Shown: positions 24,556 to 33,008 of the stretch, piece by piece
How positions within the stretch are numbered: the stretch's first letter is position 1
Layout of the letters: each line of letters begins with the position of its first letter
Assembly (NCBI RefSeq): GCF_024519725.1
Contig: NZ_JALJRK010000003.1
Span: 124,001 to 188,000, forward strand
Length of the DNA: 64,000 nucleotides
Direction: 5' to 3'
DNA from: Microvirga sp. Mcv34
GTDB taxonomy: Bacteria > Pseudomonadota > Alphaproteobacteria > Rhizobiales > Beijerinckiaceae
Notes under the pieces: generated by a model
What the model saw: the letters and a program-made list of their open reading frames with translations, nothing else
Databases searched by the model: none
What the model was told of the DNA's origin: nothing
Made by a program: the position numbers and the translations under genes

Positions 24556-25857
24556 ATTCATACCTCCATGATCTCCGCTGTCTTTGTCGGAGTCGTTTCC
24601 GTCGTTGCTATCGTCGTCCTTCCCGTCGTCTAGCTCGAGTTCGCTATCGACATACCATTTGTGGACCATGGTGGATCCGGCGAACTTGATCGCATACGGC
24701 GTCTCGTCAGAGACTTCCTCGATCGTGCCGGACTTCTGACCCTTCATGTGCGGTTTCCCTTTTACCCGCACACGATCGCCCTTTTTGAATTTTGTCTCTT
24801 CCCCAGCCATTAGAATCCCTTTCGTCGGATTACCCATTGTCGCCATGATGTCGAAGCAATCGAGGTCGGAAGCGGCTCCGACCTCGGCTCCCATCTGAGT
24901 GCCAGACTTCATTCGCGACGATCTTCCGACGCTGCGTCCGGCTGATAGAGCGGCGAGAACGTCGTCGAACGTCCCGACGCTGTCGGCGAGACCGGCCTTA
25001 ACCGCATCCTCGCCGATATAGGTTCGGCCTTCCGTCTCGCGGATAGCCTTAAGGGAGATCTTCGATCCGCGGTTCTCGTAAACGAGGCGGACGAACTTGT
25101 CGTAAATCGTATCGACTTCGGCCTGAAGCTCCGCCTTTACTTCGGAGGAGAGCGGCTCGAGGGAATTTCCGTCGACTTTGTGAGCGCCGGCGAAGATCAG
25201 AGTCGGAGTAATACCTTCCTTCTCGAGCTTCTTCGACATATCGGCGTGAAGGAGGACGACGCCGATCGAGCCGGAGACGCCGGAAGGCGTCGTGATGATC
25301 TTCGTCGCGCCGGATGCCAGAGCATAACCGGCCGAGGCCGCCATCCCGTTGACGATCGCGTAAACAGGTTTGACGCTCGCGACCTTCCGGACGAGAGCGC
25401 CGAGTTCGAAGGCGCCGACGGCCTGTCCGCCGGGAGTCTCCAGATCGAGGAGGATCGCCTTCACGCGAGAATCGTTCGCGGCCGTCTTTAGCTGATAGGA
25501 GATCCCCTCATATGAGGTAAGGCCGGAGCTTGCTCCGACCCATGCGCCCCGGTTCACAAGGGAGCCTGTCGTCGTGATGACCGCGGCGCCGTTCCTCGTC
25601 ATCTGATAAGGCGCCGGCCGATCCTGTCCTTCCATCCGGACCATCTCGCCGGCGAACCGGGAGGCGCCCGGAGCCGGCTTCCCGATCGAGGAGAGAGCGG
25701 CCTCGACGGACTGAGCGTCGACGCCGGCGCCGAGGACGAGGCCGTCGACCCCGATCCGGCCGGACAGGACTTGAGAGATAACCGCGGCCTTCTGAGGCGT
25801 GACGAGGAGCGGCCGGTTAAGGACGAGGTCCGCGATATGAACGAGAGAGCCTCTCAT
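24196..25857 (-). CDS. S49-type head maturation protease with scaffold domain, 553 aa
   Basis: S49 (SppA/lambda C-like) fold at residues 90-300: ILLDLETPGGQAVGAFEL, nucleophile Ser175 in NGMAASAGYAL, and Lys227 in GAHKVDGNSLEP. Residues 350-410 form an inserted KOW/Tudor-like beta domain (KFKKGDRVRVKGKPHMKGQ), followed by an Asp-rich linker and a helical scaffold domain. It processes the prohead. Start at ATG 25857; a longer frame from 25914 runs into the upstream gene and is less likely. Confidence 0.9.
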   Translation of the reverse strand: MRGSLVHIADLVLNRPLLVTPQKAAVISQVLSGRIGVDGLVLGAGVDAQSVEAALSSIGKPAPGASRFAGEMVRMEGQDRPAPYQMTRNGAAVITTTGSLVNRGAWVGASSGLTSYEGISYQLKTAANDSRVKAILLDLETPGGQAVGAFELGALVRKVASVKPVYAIVNGMAASAGYALASGATKIITTPSGVSGSIGVVLLHADMSKKLEKEGITPTLIFAGAHKVDGNSLEPLSSEVKAELQAEVDTIYDKFVRLVYENRGSKISLKAIRETEGRTYIGEDAVKAGLADSVGTFDDVLAALSAGRSVGRSSRMKSGTQMGAEVGAASDLDCFDIMATMGNPTKGILMAGEETKFKKGDRVRVKGKPHMKGQKSGTIEEVSDETPYAIKFAGSTMVHKWYVDSELELDDGKDDDSNDGNDSDKDSGDHGGMNMSNESNETAKSEGVAAGTKAANDRFASILADDRVKGKERIALDLAVKSPSMSADDVASFVAGIPAPVVASSVPPIAQRGADAALDEIETNASSGGNSPKADNDAASWGAVIDRVLPANR

Positions 25858-25861
25858 AGTC

Positions 25862-26143
25862 TCAATATCTCCTGGATCCCGCCTGGATCGCCATCCGTCG
25901 CCGCGTCGGTTCAATGCCGTTTTTGATCTGACATTCCCGTTCGGCCTGACGCATTTCGACTAATAACCTTGAATTGTCGATTTTTGAAAATCGCAATTCG
26001 CGCTCGACCTCGTTCGACCTGTATCGGACTAACTCCTCCTGTCCGCCGGAGATCGATCGGAGGTAGGCGTCGTTAAGAAATTTGTAGCGTTCGCATGGAT
26101 CTGTAAGGTCCGGGACCACTCCGGGACTCGCGCCGTCTGCCAT
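25862..26143 (-). CDS. Head-tail joining protein, GpW-like, 93 aa
   Basis: Starts at ATG 26143, two bases after the portal stop. The core VRYRSNEVERELRFSKIDNS with a following helical RLLVEMRQAERE is similar to small gpW-type joining proteins. In lambda W lies before the portal; here it follows it. A longer reading frame upstream of 26143 overlaps the portal gene and is not used. Confidence 0.6.
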   Translation of the reverse strand: MADGASPGVVPDLTDPCERYKFLNDAYLRSISGGQEELVRYRSNEVERELRFSKIDNSRLLVEMRQAERECQIKNGIEPTRRRMAIQAGSRRY

Positions 26144-26145
26144 CG

Positions 26146-27759
26146 TCAATCCTCCTCTTTCGGAGCTTCGGGATCTTCGTCCGGAGTTTCGGCCGGAGCG
26201 CCGCCGGGAGAGCCGGGAGCCGGAAGGAGGCGAGGATCGGCCGCTCCGACCTCCTCGGCCGCTTCGATCTCGTCCGCCGTCTGTTCGTCGATATCCTCGA
26301 CGTCGTGACCCTTCTCGGCCGCCCAAATCTCGCGCGTGATGACGCGATTCCGGAGGTCGATCTCGTTCGCCTTGGCCCTCTTCAGATCGTCGGCGACAGG
26401 CTTCGGAGGTCCGCGCCAATCCGCGCGAGTGATGCCGTCGCGCTCCTCGTAAAACTGATCGATCCCGCCCGGAAGGACGGTCCGCCCCTGCTCGATATCC
26501 TCCTCGAGCCATGCCTCGAAGGCCGCTTGATAGATCGGAGCGGCGAGCATCTTCCGGCGATAGAGCGCGATCGCATAGGAGTCGGCGCCTGCCGCCTGAA
26601 GGCTCGAATAAGTCGCGTTCGAGTAATCGCCGGTTAGTTGCTCGTAAGTGATGCCGAGGCAACGCGCGATCTCGCGGAGAAGGATCTTGACGAAGTCTCC
26701 GTAAGTAGAATTCGGATGCTCCGAGCGATGAAAGTTGAGTTTCTCGCCTGGAAATAGGTGGACGAGCTTCCCGAACTTCCCGAGATCGACCTTCGTCGAC
26801 TTATACCATCCGAGGCGTTTACTCATGAAGGACGCCCAAGGGGAGGGAGGCGCCGCGTTCTCTTCTGCCTCTTCTCCCGACTGAAGCGCCTCGAGGACTT
26901 GCTCCGTCGGAGCGTCGCTCTCGATCGTCGCGGCGAAGATCGCTTGAATCAGAGCGGCCGTTAAGGTCGCGTTCGACAGTTGGTCAAACTGCCGGACGAC
27001 CTGAAGCGCCGGCGCGAGAGGCGTCATCCCGCGGACCTGTGAGGGATGCCCGTCGAAAACGTGAAGGACGATCCGGCGGCCCCATCGATCGCGAGCCGGA
27101 ACCTCGACATAGCCGAGCGCCGTAAAGTTGCCGTTCGGCTTCGGCCGGAAGCGATACGCGATAGGAGCGCCGAGCGCGTCCATCTTCACGCCCTGAACGA
27201 CGTTCTCGATCGAGTTCGAGTTATTCAGGAGCCGCGCCGCGGGATGGATCATGACCTTCGTCGTGTGAGTGTTCGACGGCCGGCGCTTCGTCGGGAAGGT
27301 CGCCAGGATCTCGCCGGTCCCGAACCAATGCTTCAGAGCACCGGCGACTTGCTGTCCGAGCGGCTGTTTCCCGTAAGCGTCGCAAGAATAGGGATTCGCC
27401 GCCCAAGCATCGAAGCGCCGCTCGACGTCCCGCGCCCAAAGCTTCGCGGCCCTCGGCTCCATCCCCAGAGCGCGAGGATCCGGCCGATAGTTGAGCCGGA
27501 GCGAATCCCCGTTGATGATCGCGACCGCTTGCTCGACGCCGCCGGCGAGCCATCCGGAATTATGAAGGCTGTCGATCGCCTTCGAGGCGGCCTCTTCCCA
27601 CGCCTCGACGACGTCGTCTTGAGGCTCCCGGAGCGCCGGCGTCTGCCATCCCCAGACGAACGGACTATCGCCTCCGCGGAGGAAGGAGGAGGACGCCCTC
27701 GGCTTTGAGACGAGCGCCGTCTCCTGTCCGCCGGAGAAGATCTTCGCGATTAAACCCAT
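26146..27759 (-). CDS. Portal protein of the prophage, lambda gpB family, 537 aa
   Basis: Lambda-B-type portal: a double tryptophan start region (WGWQTPALREPQ), the helical block HPAARLLNNSNSIENVVQGV and a conserved DGHPSQVRGMTPLAP. C-terminal 80 residues acidic and proline-rich. It forms the DNA channel at the capsid vertex and is unrelated to the HK97-type host portal at the window edges. Confidence 0.92.
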   Translation of the reverse strand: MGLIAKIFSGGQETALVSKPRASSSFLRGGDSPFVWGWQTPALREPQDDVVEAWEEAASKAIDSLHNSGWLAGGVEQAVAIINGDSLRLNYRPDPRALGMEPRAAKLWARDVERRFDAWAANPYSCDAYGKQPLGQQVAGALKHWFGTGEILATFPTKRRPSNTHTTKVMIHPAARLLNNSNSIENVVQGVKMDALGAPIAYRFRPKPNGNFTALGYVEVPARDRWGRRIVLHVFDGHPSQVRGMTPLAPALQVVRQFDQLSNATLTAALIQAIFAATIESDAPTEQVLEALQSGEEAEENAAPPSPWASFMSKRLGWYKSTKVDLGKFGKLVHLFPGEKLNFHRSEHPNSTYGDFVKILLREIARCLGITYEQLTGDYSNATYSSLQAAGADSYAIALYRRKMLAAPIYQAAFEAWLEEDIEQGRTVLPGGIDQFYEERDGITRADWRGPPKPVADDLKRAKANEIDLRNRVITREIWAAEKGHDVEDIDEQTADEIEAAEEVGAADPRLLPAPGSPGGAPAETPDEDPEAPKEED

Positions 27760-27783
27760 CTTTCAACCCTCCGACGGCGACGC

Positions 27784-29676
27784 TCATTGACCATTGAACG
27801 CGGCCGCCCAATCTTCGGAACGCTTCTGAGGCGCCGGCTTCGCCTCTCCCGAGACAGGCTCCGGAACCCTCCGCGACCGCTCCTCGAGGTCGATCGATCG
27901 GAGCGCCGGCGCCTGTCGAACCGCCACGGCATAGACGGCGCAATCGAGAGCTTCGACGCGCTGTCCGCGTTTCCGAGGCTGAAACTCAATGATCGCGCGA
28001 TTCCGGACGTAACGGATCGCTCGCTTCTCGCCTGTGACCTGATCGAACCAATCATCCGGGAGATCTTCGGAGAGGCGGATCGCATTGGAATTTTGTTTCC
28101 CATCCTCGGAAATTGGATCGAGCGCCAAACTCTCGATAATATCGGTCTTAACTTGATCCACGCCGATTATGAAGAGACGGCTCCCGCCCTTCACTTTCTG
28201 AGCCTTCCGCCATACCGGCTTGGGACCGGCGTCGCCTTTGATCGCGTAAATTCGGCGATAGAGCCGCGGTTGACAGAAGTCGTAAACCTTCTGCGTCCGC
28301 CCTTCGCGGCCGCCGGAGTCGATCGCCGTCCCGTCGATCCCGATCTTCCATCCGTTCGGATGAGTCCAAGTCGTCTTAAGGAAGGCGTCGAATTCCTGCC
28401 AAGTGCCGTCATCGAGCGTGTTTCCGTCGATGATGAAATGAGCCAGGACAAAGCGCCGGCCGTCGACCGTCCATCCGAAGAGCGTCGCCTCGATTCTGTC
28501 GTCCTGGACGTCCGCGCCGCAAGTGATAAGGACGACCTCCGCCGGTATCCGGGAACGCTTAGTGTCCGGATCCGTCGTGACGCCGAAAGATTCGACGCGG
28601 GAGGCGAGGCCGGAGGCGTCGATCGAGTTAAGCGACGTCTTCCAGACGCGGCCCTCGATCGTATTCGCGAAGACCTGGAGATCCGCCGGCCCGGACTTCT
28701 TCGCCTTCAGGAACTCGGCCGCGAGCTTCGCCCATGAGGCATTAGCCAGGAGAGAAACGAGAGTGTTGATCCGGAATCCGGCGTGCCCCTTGACCTCCGG
28801 CCGCGTCTTCCGCCATCGGCCCTTATAGACCATCGCCGGCTTATGGCGCTCGTCGATCAACTCCTCGCAATGGGGACAGAGGAAGGCGGCCTTCTCCGGA
28901 TCGCCGTCCGGCCATCGGATCATAGGCCAAAGAATTTCCGTGAACGTCCCGCAACTCGGACAGGGAACCTCGAAGACCCGTTGATCGCTCTCCGAATAAA
29001 GCTTGTCGACGACGGAGACGCCTTCCAACGTGGGAGTGCTGCCGACGACGATCTTCCGGTCCGGATGGGCGAGCGTTCGCTTCTCGGCGAGGAGGATCGG
29101 ATCGCCTTCCGCGGTTAGCTCCATACCGTCGGCCTCGTCGACGAAGAGCTTCTTCGCGTCGTGCCGGCGGAGGTTGCGAGGCGATCGAGCCGAGAGGATC
29201 TTCAGGGATCCGCCTCCGAGGAAGCTCCGCCGCGTTAGCGTGTTCCTGCCGTCGAGCCGGCCGGACCGGATCAGACCGCGGAGCGCCGGCGACGCCTCGA
29301 AGGAGGGATCGATCTCGTCGACGGCATAACCGCGAGCGTCGTCATCTGTCGGAACGAGGAGGATGATCGAGCATGGATCGACGGCCGCCGTCGCCGCGAT
29401 CGCGGAGATTAGACCCTTCGTGAATCCGATACGAGCCGACTTGATAATCGAGACGCGCTCGATCGTCGGATCGCCCATGACGTCGAGCATCTCATATTGA
29501 TAAGGCCAGAGGCGAAACTTTCCCGGCTTCGCGCTGGACCCTTCCGGGAGGACGAAGTTCTCCTCCGCCCATTGCGAAAGCGTGACCTTCTTCGGAGGCT
29601 TAAGCTCGTCGAAGAGGGAGAGGACGAGCGCGTTCTCCGCCTTCGTGAAGTCCGCTCGCCGAAATTCGAAACTCAT
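27784..29676 (-). CDS. Terminase large subunit, GpA family, 630 aa
   Basis: GpA-type packaging ATPase: atypical Walker A in IIKSARIGFTKG (about residue 82), Walker B LFVDEADGM (about 175), zinc-like CPSCGTF and CPHCEEL pairs, and the C-terminal nuclease motif ITCGADVQDDRIEAT. Cuts at cos and pumps DNA. The usual directly upstream small subunit is separated here by about 2.7 kb of other genes. Confidence 0.95.
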   Translation of the reverse strand: MSFEFRRADFTKAENALVLSLFDELKPPKKVTLSQWAEENFVLPEGSSAKPGKFRLWPYQYEMLDVMGDPTIERVSIIKSARIGFTKGLISAIAATAAVDPCSIILLVPTDDDARGYAVDEIDPSFEASPALRGLIRSGRLDGRNTLTRRSFLGGGSLKILSARSPRNLRRHDAKKLFVDEADGMELTAEGDPILLAEKRTLAHPDRKIVVGSTPTLEGVSVVDKLYSESDQRVFEVPCPSCGTFTEILWPMIRWPDGDPEKAAFLCPHCEELIDERHKPAMVYKGRWRKTRPEVKGHAGFRINTLVSLLANASWAKLAAEFLKAKKSGPADLQVFANTIEGRVWKTSLNSIDASGLASRVESFGVTTDPDTKRSRIPAEVVLITCGADVQDDRIEATLFGWTVDGRRFVLAHFIIDGNTLDDGTWQEFDAFLKTTWTHPNGWKIGIDGTAIDSGGREGRTQKVYDFCQPRLYRRIYAIKGDAGPKPVWRKAQKVKGGSRLFIIGVDQVKTDIIESLALDPISEDGKQNSNAIRLSEDLPDDWFDQVTGEKRAIRYVRNRAIIEFQPRKRGQRVEALDCAVYAVAVRQAPALRSIDLEERSRRVPEPVSGEAKPAPQKRSEDWAAAFNGQ

Positions 29677-29757
29677 TGTCAGTCCGTCCGATCGTGTTAT
29701 CGATTGATCGTCCGGTTCTGATTGGCGTCAGATCTAGGCGTTTCCTCCTTGTCCTAA

Positions 29758-29797
29758 GCCGCTCCGAGACTCGACCCCTCGGAGCGGCTTTTCTTTG
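29758..29797 (+). terminator. Strong hairpin terminator facing rightward, against the late genes
   Basis: An 11-bp perfect stem (gccgctccgag / ctcggagcggc) is followed by TTTTCTTT on the plus strand. No rightward gene precedes it. It marks the border between terminase and the low-GC insert, and may block antisense transcription. For leftward transcription it lacks a T-run. Confidence 0.6.
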
Positions 29798-29836
29798 GTT
29801 AACGCCCCCGCGCATAAGGGCAATTCTGACAAGAAG

Positions 29837-29980
29837 TCAGGTACAGACCCATTCAACATTGTCCTGCCGTCTCCACCGCATCGCTAGGCGGCGCATGGCT
29901 TTGGCGCGACGGGGCCGGAACCAGATGAGCCAATCGGAGCGCCACACAAGGCGGGGCCAGTCATCAGGTTTCTTGAGCAT
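29837..29980 (-). CDS. Small basic protein, 47 aa, low-GC insert
   Basis: Start at ATG 29980 has GGAGG 5 bases upstream. Strongly basic and tryptophan-rich (RLVWRSDWLIWFRPRRAKAM). No family recognised. Last gene of the lower-GC segment that splits the terminase genes. Confidence 0.55.
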   Translation of the reverse strand: MLKKPDDWPRLVWRSDWLIWFRPRRAKAMRRLAMRWRRQDNVEWVCT

Positions 29981-30025
29981 TCATTCCTCCGTTTTCGCAT
30001 AAGCGGCCTTCTGACAAGGTTCCGA

Positions 30026-30211
30026 TTATTTTCCCTTGGTGTGGGTGAGGGTGGAGCGGCTGCGCAATCGGTAGCCGAGTATCAGGTATGGGTGCTTGTC
30101 GGGATCTTCCGCCTTGTAGCGCCTCGCCCAGATCAATCCCGCAGGTCCGTCATCGTTCAGACAGGACTTCACGTAGCCACGCTCCGTTTTGAGCCAGATT
30201 ACGCGCTTCAT
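30026..30211 (-). CDS. Hypothetical protein, 61 aa, low-GC insert
   Basis: Starts MKRVIWLKTERGYVK and contains RRYKAEDPDKHPYLILGYR. Basic overall. Overlaps the next upstream gene by four bases, a coupled pair. Similar small ORFs of this type occur in other rhizobial phages; function unknown. Confidence 0.6.
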   Translation of the reverse strand: MKRVIWLKTERGYVKSCLNDDGPAGLIWARRYKAEDPDKHPYLILGYRLRSRSTLTHTKGK

Positions 30212-30444
30212 CGGCTCTCCTCCTTGTTGGGCTGATGGAGAGCGGAGCGGGCTCGCTGCCCGATATCGATCCCATCATAGGTGGAACCGTCGCCAGCATA
30301 CCACTTGAGGGCTTGGGTCAACGTCGTGTTGTAGACTGAAAGGTGGGCGTAGAGACTTCGGAACTCGTCCCGCTCTTTCGTCAATCGCCTATTCTCGGCT
30401 TCAAGTTCTCTGATGCGGTCTCGGTAGGCATCCAACATGCTCAT
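30208..30444 (-). CDS. Coiled-coil protein, 78 aa, low-GC insert
   Basis: Leucine-zipper-like coiled coil at residues 5-35 (YRDRIRELEAENRRLTKERD) followed by a hydrophilic tail. Translationally coupled to the 61-aa gene. Function unknown. Confidence 0.6.
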   Translation of the reverse strand: MSMLDAYRDRIRELEAENRRLTKERDEFRSLYAHLSVYNTTLTQALKWYAGDGSTYDGIDIGQRARSALHQPNKEESR

Positions 30445-30454
30445 GTCCTGGCCT

Positions 30455-30841
30455 TCAGTAGCTCAGTAGGTTGATCTGGCGCAGCCGCTCCAACGCTTCT
30501 TCATGCGAGAGGGTGGATACGAACGGCGTGCGGATCTTTTGTTTCAGTTCGCCAAGCGCTGCCGCATACTGAGACGAGCGACGATGCACGTCTTCGATCC
30601 TGGCAGGGGCGTGCGGAGGGCTGCCGGTAGATATAATCCTGGTAGGCGCAACCGGCTTGCCTGTCGCCGCATCAAAAGCGAATGTTGTTGAAGGTTCCGT
30701 CAGCGCCGCTCGTTCCGCCTCTACAAAAGCCCTCTGGTAGAGGTAGCAATCCTTTGCCTCCTCATGGCTCTTGCACATGCGCATGGTCGTGCCCCTCATG
30801 TCCTCGCCGCAGTAGTCACAATCAATGCAGTGGTTTGCCAT
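30455..30841 (-). CDS. Zinc-ribbon-type protein, 128 aa, low-GC insert
   Basis: N-terminal cysteine-rich zinc ribbon (CIDCDYCGEDMRGTTMRMC, plus a later C in KDC). The remainder is helical with an ELKQKIRTPFVS segment. Probably nucleic-acid or protein binding. No named family. Confidence 0.6.
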   Translation of the reverse strand: MANHCIDCDYCGEDMRGTTMRMCKSHEEAKDCYLYQRAFVEAERAALTEPSTTFAFDAATGKPVAPTRIISTGSPPHAPARIEDVHRRSSQYAAALGELKQKIRTPFVSTLSHEEALERLRQINLLSY

Positions 30842-30846
30842 CGCTA

Positions 30847-31014
30847 TTACTCCTCGTCTTCTTCTGGCCCTGCCTCAAGGGCAGCGGCCGGGTTGTAATT
30901 GTCATACCAGCGACTGACCCATTTATCGGGATCAAGCTCATGGTCCGTGAGGGATTGAAGGCGCTGGAACCAAGCCATGTATTCTGCCTCTATTCGCTCC
31001 GCCAAATCTGTCAT
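30847..31014 (-). CDS. Small acidic protein, 55 aa, low-GC insert
   Basis: ATG 31014 to TAA 30847-30849. The sequence (TDLAERIEAEYMAWFQRLQS and acidic tail GPEEDEE) is a helical peptide. Codon use is AT-richer than in the neighbouring operon. First gene of the insert. Function unknown. Confidence 0.5.
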   Translation of the reverse strand: MTDLAERIEAEYMAWFQRLQSLTDHELDPDKWVSRWYDNYNPAAALEAGPEEDEE

Positions 31015-31067
31015 GTTATACCTCTTTTGGCCTTAAAAGACGCCATCAAACGATCCTTTGCAGGCGC

Positions 31068-31625
31068 CTACCGAAAGTGTACGGCGGCGGCCGCCACCGG
31101 CGCCGCGTAGCGATAATATCCCATGCCCTGAAGCCGCTTGAGGAGCTTCGCGGCCCGTCTCTGAGCCGCGCGATCGATCCGCTCCTCGTCATCTGGGAGC
31201 GTCGCGGCCGCCCGAAGGCCGCCTTCCATCGCCGGGATAAAGATCTCCGTCATCGCCTCCGCGAAGGAGGATCCCTCGTTAAGCTCCAGGACGCCCCGAT
31301 CGAGGAGATCTTGAAGGAAGTAGAAGAGGGAGAGCGCGATCGAGACCGCCGGCTGTTGATCGAAGTCCGCCGCGACGGCCTCCGCGACCCGATCGATCCG
31401 CGCCGCCACCTTCCGGCGCCCCTTATCGTGAAGATCCTCGAACGGCTCGACGTTCGCCCTCTGAAGGAGCCGGACGAGCCGCTCCGTCCTCTCCGCGACC
31501 TCCCGCTTCGCCTCCTCCTGATCCGGCGCCTCCGGATCCGGCCCGAAGCAATTACAGACCGCGACGCCGAAGATCAGCCTCGCCGGGAGAGCGATCTCGA
31601 CTCTCTGATCGTCTCGGAGGTTCAT
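31068..31625 (-). CDS. Hypothetical protein, 185 aa
   Basis: Start chosen at ATG 31625 in an ATGA overlap with the upstream gene. Long helical protein; an early VAVCNCFGPDPEAPD is followed by an arginine-rich helix and, at 155-175, AAQRRAAKLLKRLQGMG. Last gene of the run of coupled small genes that starts at 43278. Not recognised. Confidence 0.55.
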   Translation of the reverse strand: MNLRDDQRVEIALPARLIFGVAVCNCFGPDPEAPDQEEAKREVAERTERLVRLLQRANVEPFEDLHDKGRRKVAARIDRVAEAVAADFDQQPAVSIALSLFYFLQDLLDRGVLELNEGSSFAEAMTEIFIPAMEGGLRAAATLPDDEERIDRAAQRRAAKLLKRLQGMGYYRYAAPVAAAAVHFR

Positions 31626-31906
31626 CGGCCGGCCTCCCGTTGTGCCAGAGCGCGGAGGCCGGTCTCTGCCAGATCGCCGCAAACCTTATATCCGGCTTTC
31701 CGGCCCTCGGCTCTCTCGTCGTTCCCGCCTTTGTAGCCATCCCGGAGCGCCTTGATCCGCTCGAGATACTCGATCGAGCCGGCGAGCGTCTGGATATCCT
31801 GAAGCGCCATCTCGAGAACGTTCCGCGCCTGTGCTTGGCTCCCGAGGGCGACGTCCGCGGAGTTCACCTTCGCCCATTCCTCCGGCGTTTTGTGAAGCTT
31901 TGTCAT
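31622..31906 (-). CDS. Hypothetical protein, 94 aa
   Basis: ATG 31906 overlaps the previous stop (ATGA). Helical; ends ETGLRALAQREAGR. Only its place in the coupled array supports it beyond composition. Confidence 0.55.
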   Translation of the reverse strand: MTKLHKTPEEWAKVNSADVALGSQAQARNVLEMALQDIQTLAGSIEYLERIKALRDGYKGGNDERAEGRKAGYKVCGDLAETGLRALAQREAGR

Positions 31907-32352
31907 GCCGTCGGCTCCCAGGAATGGACGTCTTTCATCGCGAAGTCGCGCTCCGCCTCTTTCGCGGGATCCCATCCGACGAGGATCCATTGCTCGCCGT
32001 CCGCCTTGTGATATTCGCTCTCCCGGTATTCGAGCCGGAGAGGGACGATCGTCCGGATCCCGCGCTCCTTTCGATAGTTCGTGTAATCAATCCAGACCGC
32101 GCGGCCGATCTCCGGGACCGGCGCCGGTTCGGTCTCCGGGAGCCGGAGATCGCCGTTCTCGACGAAGTGAGCCAGGAGCGGGAGAAGCTCCGAGACCATC
32201 CCTCGCGTTAGGTGCATCCGGCCGGCCTCGGACCCGAGCCATATACAATCCTCGTCGGCGAGGCTGCTCTCCTGGATCGAGGCCGGCTGATTATAGAGGT
32301 CCGAGAACTCGCCAATAACGAACCCGCGGCCTGTCTTGGTAAGCTGAATCAT
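31903..32352 (-). CDS. Hypothetical protein, 149 aa
   Basis: ATG 32352 overlaps the stop of the small terminase gene. Mixed alpha/beta composition with a tryptophan-rich end (EQWILVGWDPAKEAER). A GACACGAC copy lies 15 bases upstream of the start, inside the terminase gene. Function unknown. Confidence 0.55.
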   Translation of the reverse strand: MIQLTKTGRGFVIGEFSDLYNQPASIQESSLADEDCIWLGSEAGRMHLTRGMVSELLPLLAHFVENGDLRLPETEPAPVPEIGRAVWIDYTNYRKERGIRTIVPLRLEYRESEYHKADGEQWILVGWDPAKEAERDFAMKDVHSWEPTA

Positions 32353-33008
32353 GCTGCTTCTTCCTCTGTCGTGTCTTCGTCGATCGTGTCTTCGTCCTGA
32401 TCCGCGGACCCGACGGCCGGCGGAGTGTCTGTCGCCCTCGCGTTCTCCAGAGCATCGCGGCAAAGGCGCTCGAGGACTTCCGCGTCGAACGGCGTCAAAT
32501 GCGGAAGCTCGAATCGTGCCTGTCCTGGAATAGCGAGGACGTTTTGCTTCACGCCTCGGACGATCCGGCCCCATGCCCGACGGAGGTTCTCGACCGGGAT
32601 CAACGTTCCTTCGAGTTGCCTCCGCTTCAGATCGGCGAGTTCGCGTTGTGACCGTGTAAGGAGAGCCTTCTCCGTTACGGCGTCGATCCCGTTCCCGCCC
32701 TGCCGGCCGGCCGCTTGCTCCCGGAGATGCCGCGAGACGTTCCGGATCGTCTGTCGGAAGTCGAACCGGCCGCGGCCGATCCTGATCGCGATCCCCTTCT
32801 CGACGTAGCGCGTCAGGGACATTGGATCGCAATCCAGAAGCTCGCAAAGCTCGTTCGTCGAGACGATAACCCGCTCCTCGTCGAGCGATCGGCCGCGCGT
32901 CGGCGTCGTCTTAGAAAGAGGGATAGAGGTCTTCGGCTTTGACGAAGCCCGTTTTCTGCTTGGCTTCTTTCCGCTCTTCGCCGCTGTTTTCTTCGGCTTG
33001 GTTGTCAT
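32349..33008 (-). CDS. Terminase small subunit, Nu1-like, 219 aa
   Basis: A basic lysine-rich N-terminus (residues 1-35) is followed by a winged-helix DNA-binding domain (STNELCELLDCDPMSLTRYV) and a helical part (LKRRQLEGTLIPVENLRRAW) characteristic of Nu1-type packaging proteins. It binds cosB and recruits the large subunit. Located 2.7 kb upstream of the large subunit. Confidence 0.8.
   Translation of the reverse strand: MTTKPKKTAAKSGKKPSRKRASSKPKTSIPLSKTTPTRGRSLDEERVIVSTNELCELLDCDPMSLTRYVEKGIAIRIGRGRFDFRQTIRNVSRHLREQAAGRQGGNGIDAVTEKALLTRSQRELADLKRRQLEGTLIPVENLRRAWGRIVRGVKQNVLAIPGQARFELPHLTPFDAEVLERLCRDALENARATDTPPAVGSADQDEDTIDEDTTEEEAA

Noticed and set aside
25862..26662. 266-residue version of the GpW-like gene
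   Set aside because: The upstream 173 residues overlap the portal gene in another frame and are arginine-rich noise; the 93-residue form starts right after the portal stop.
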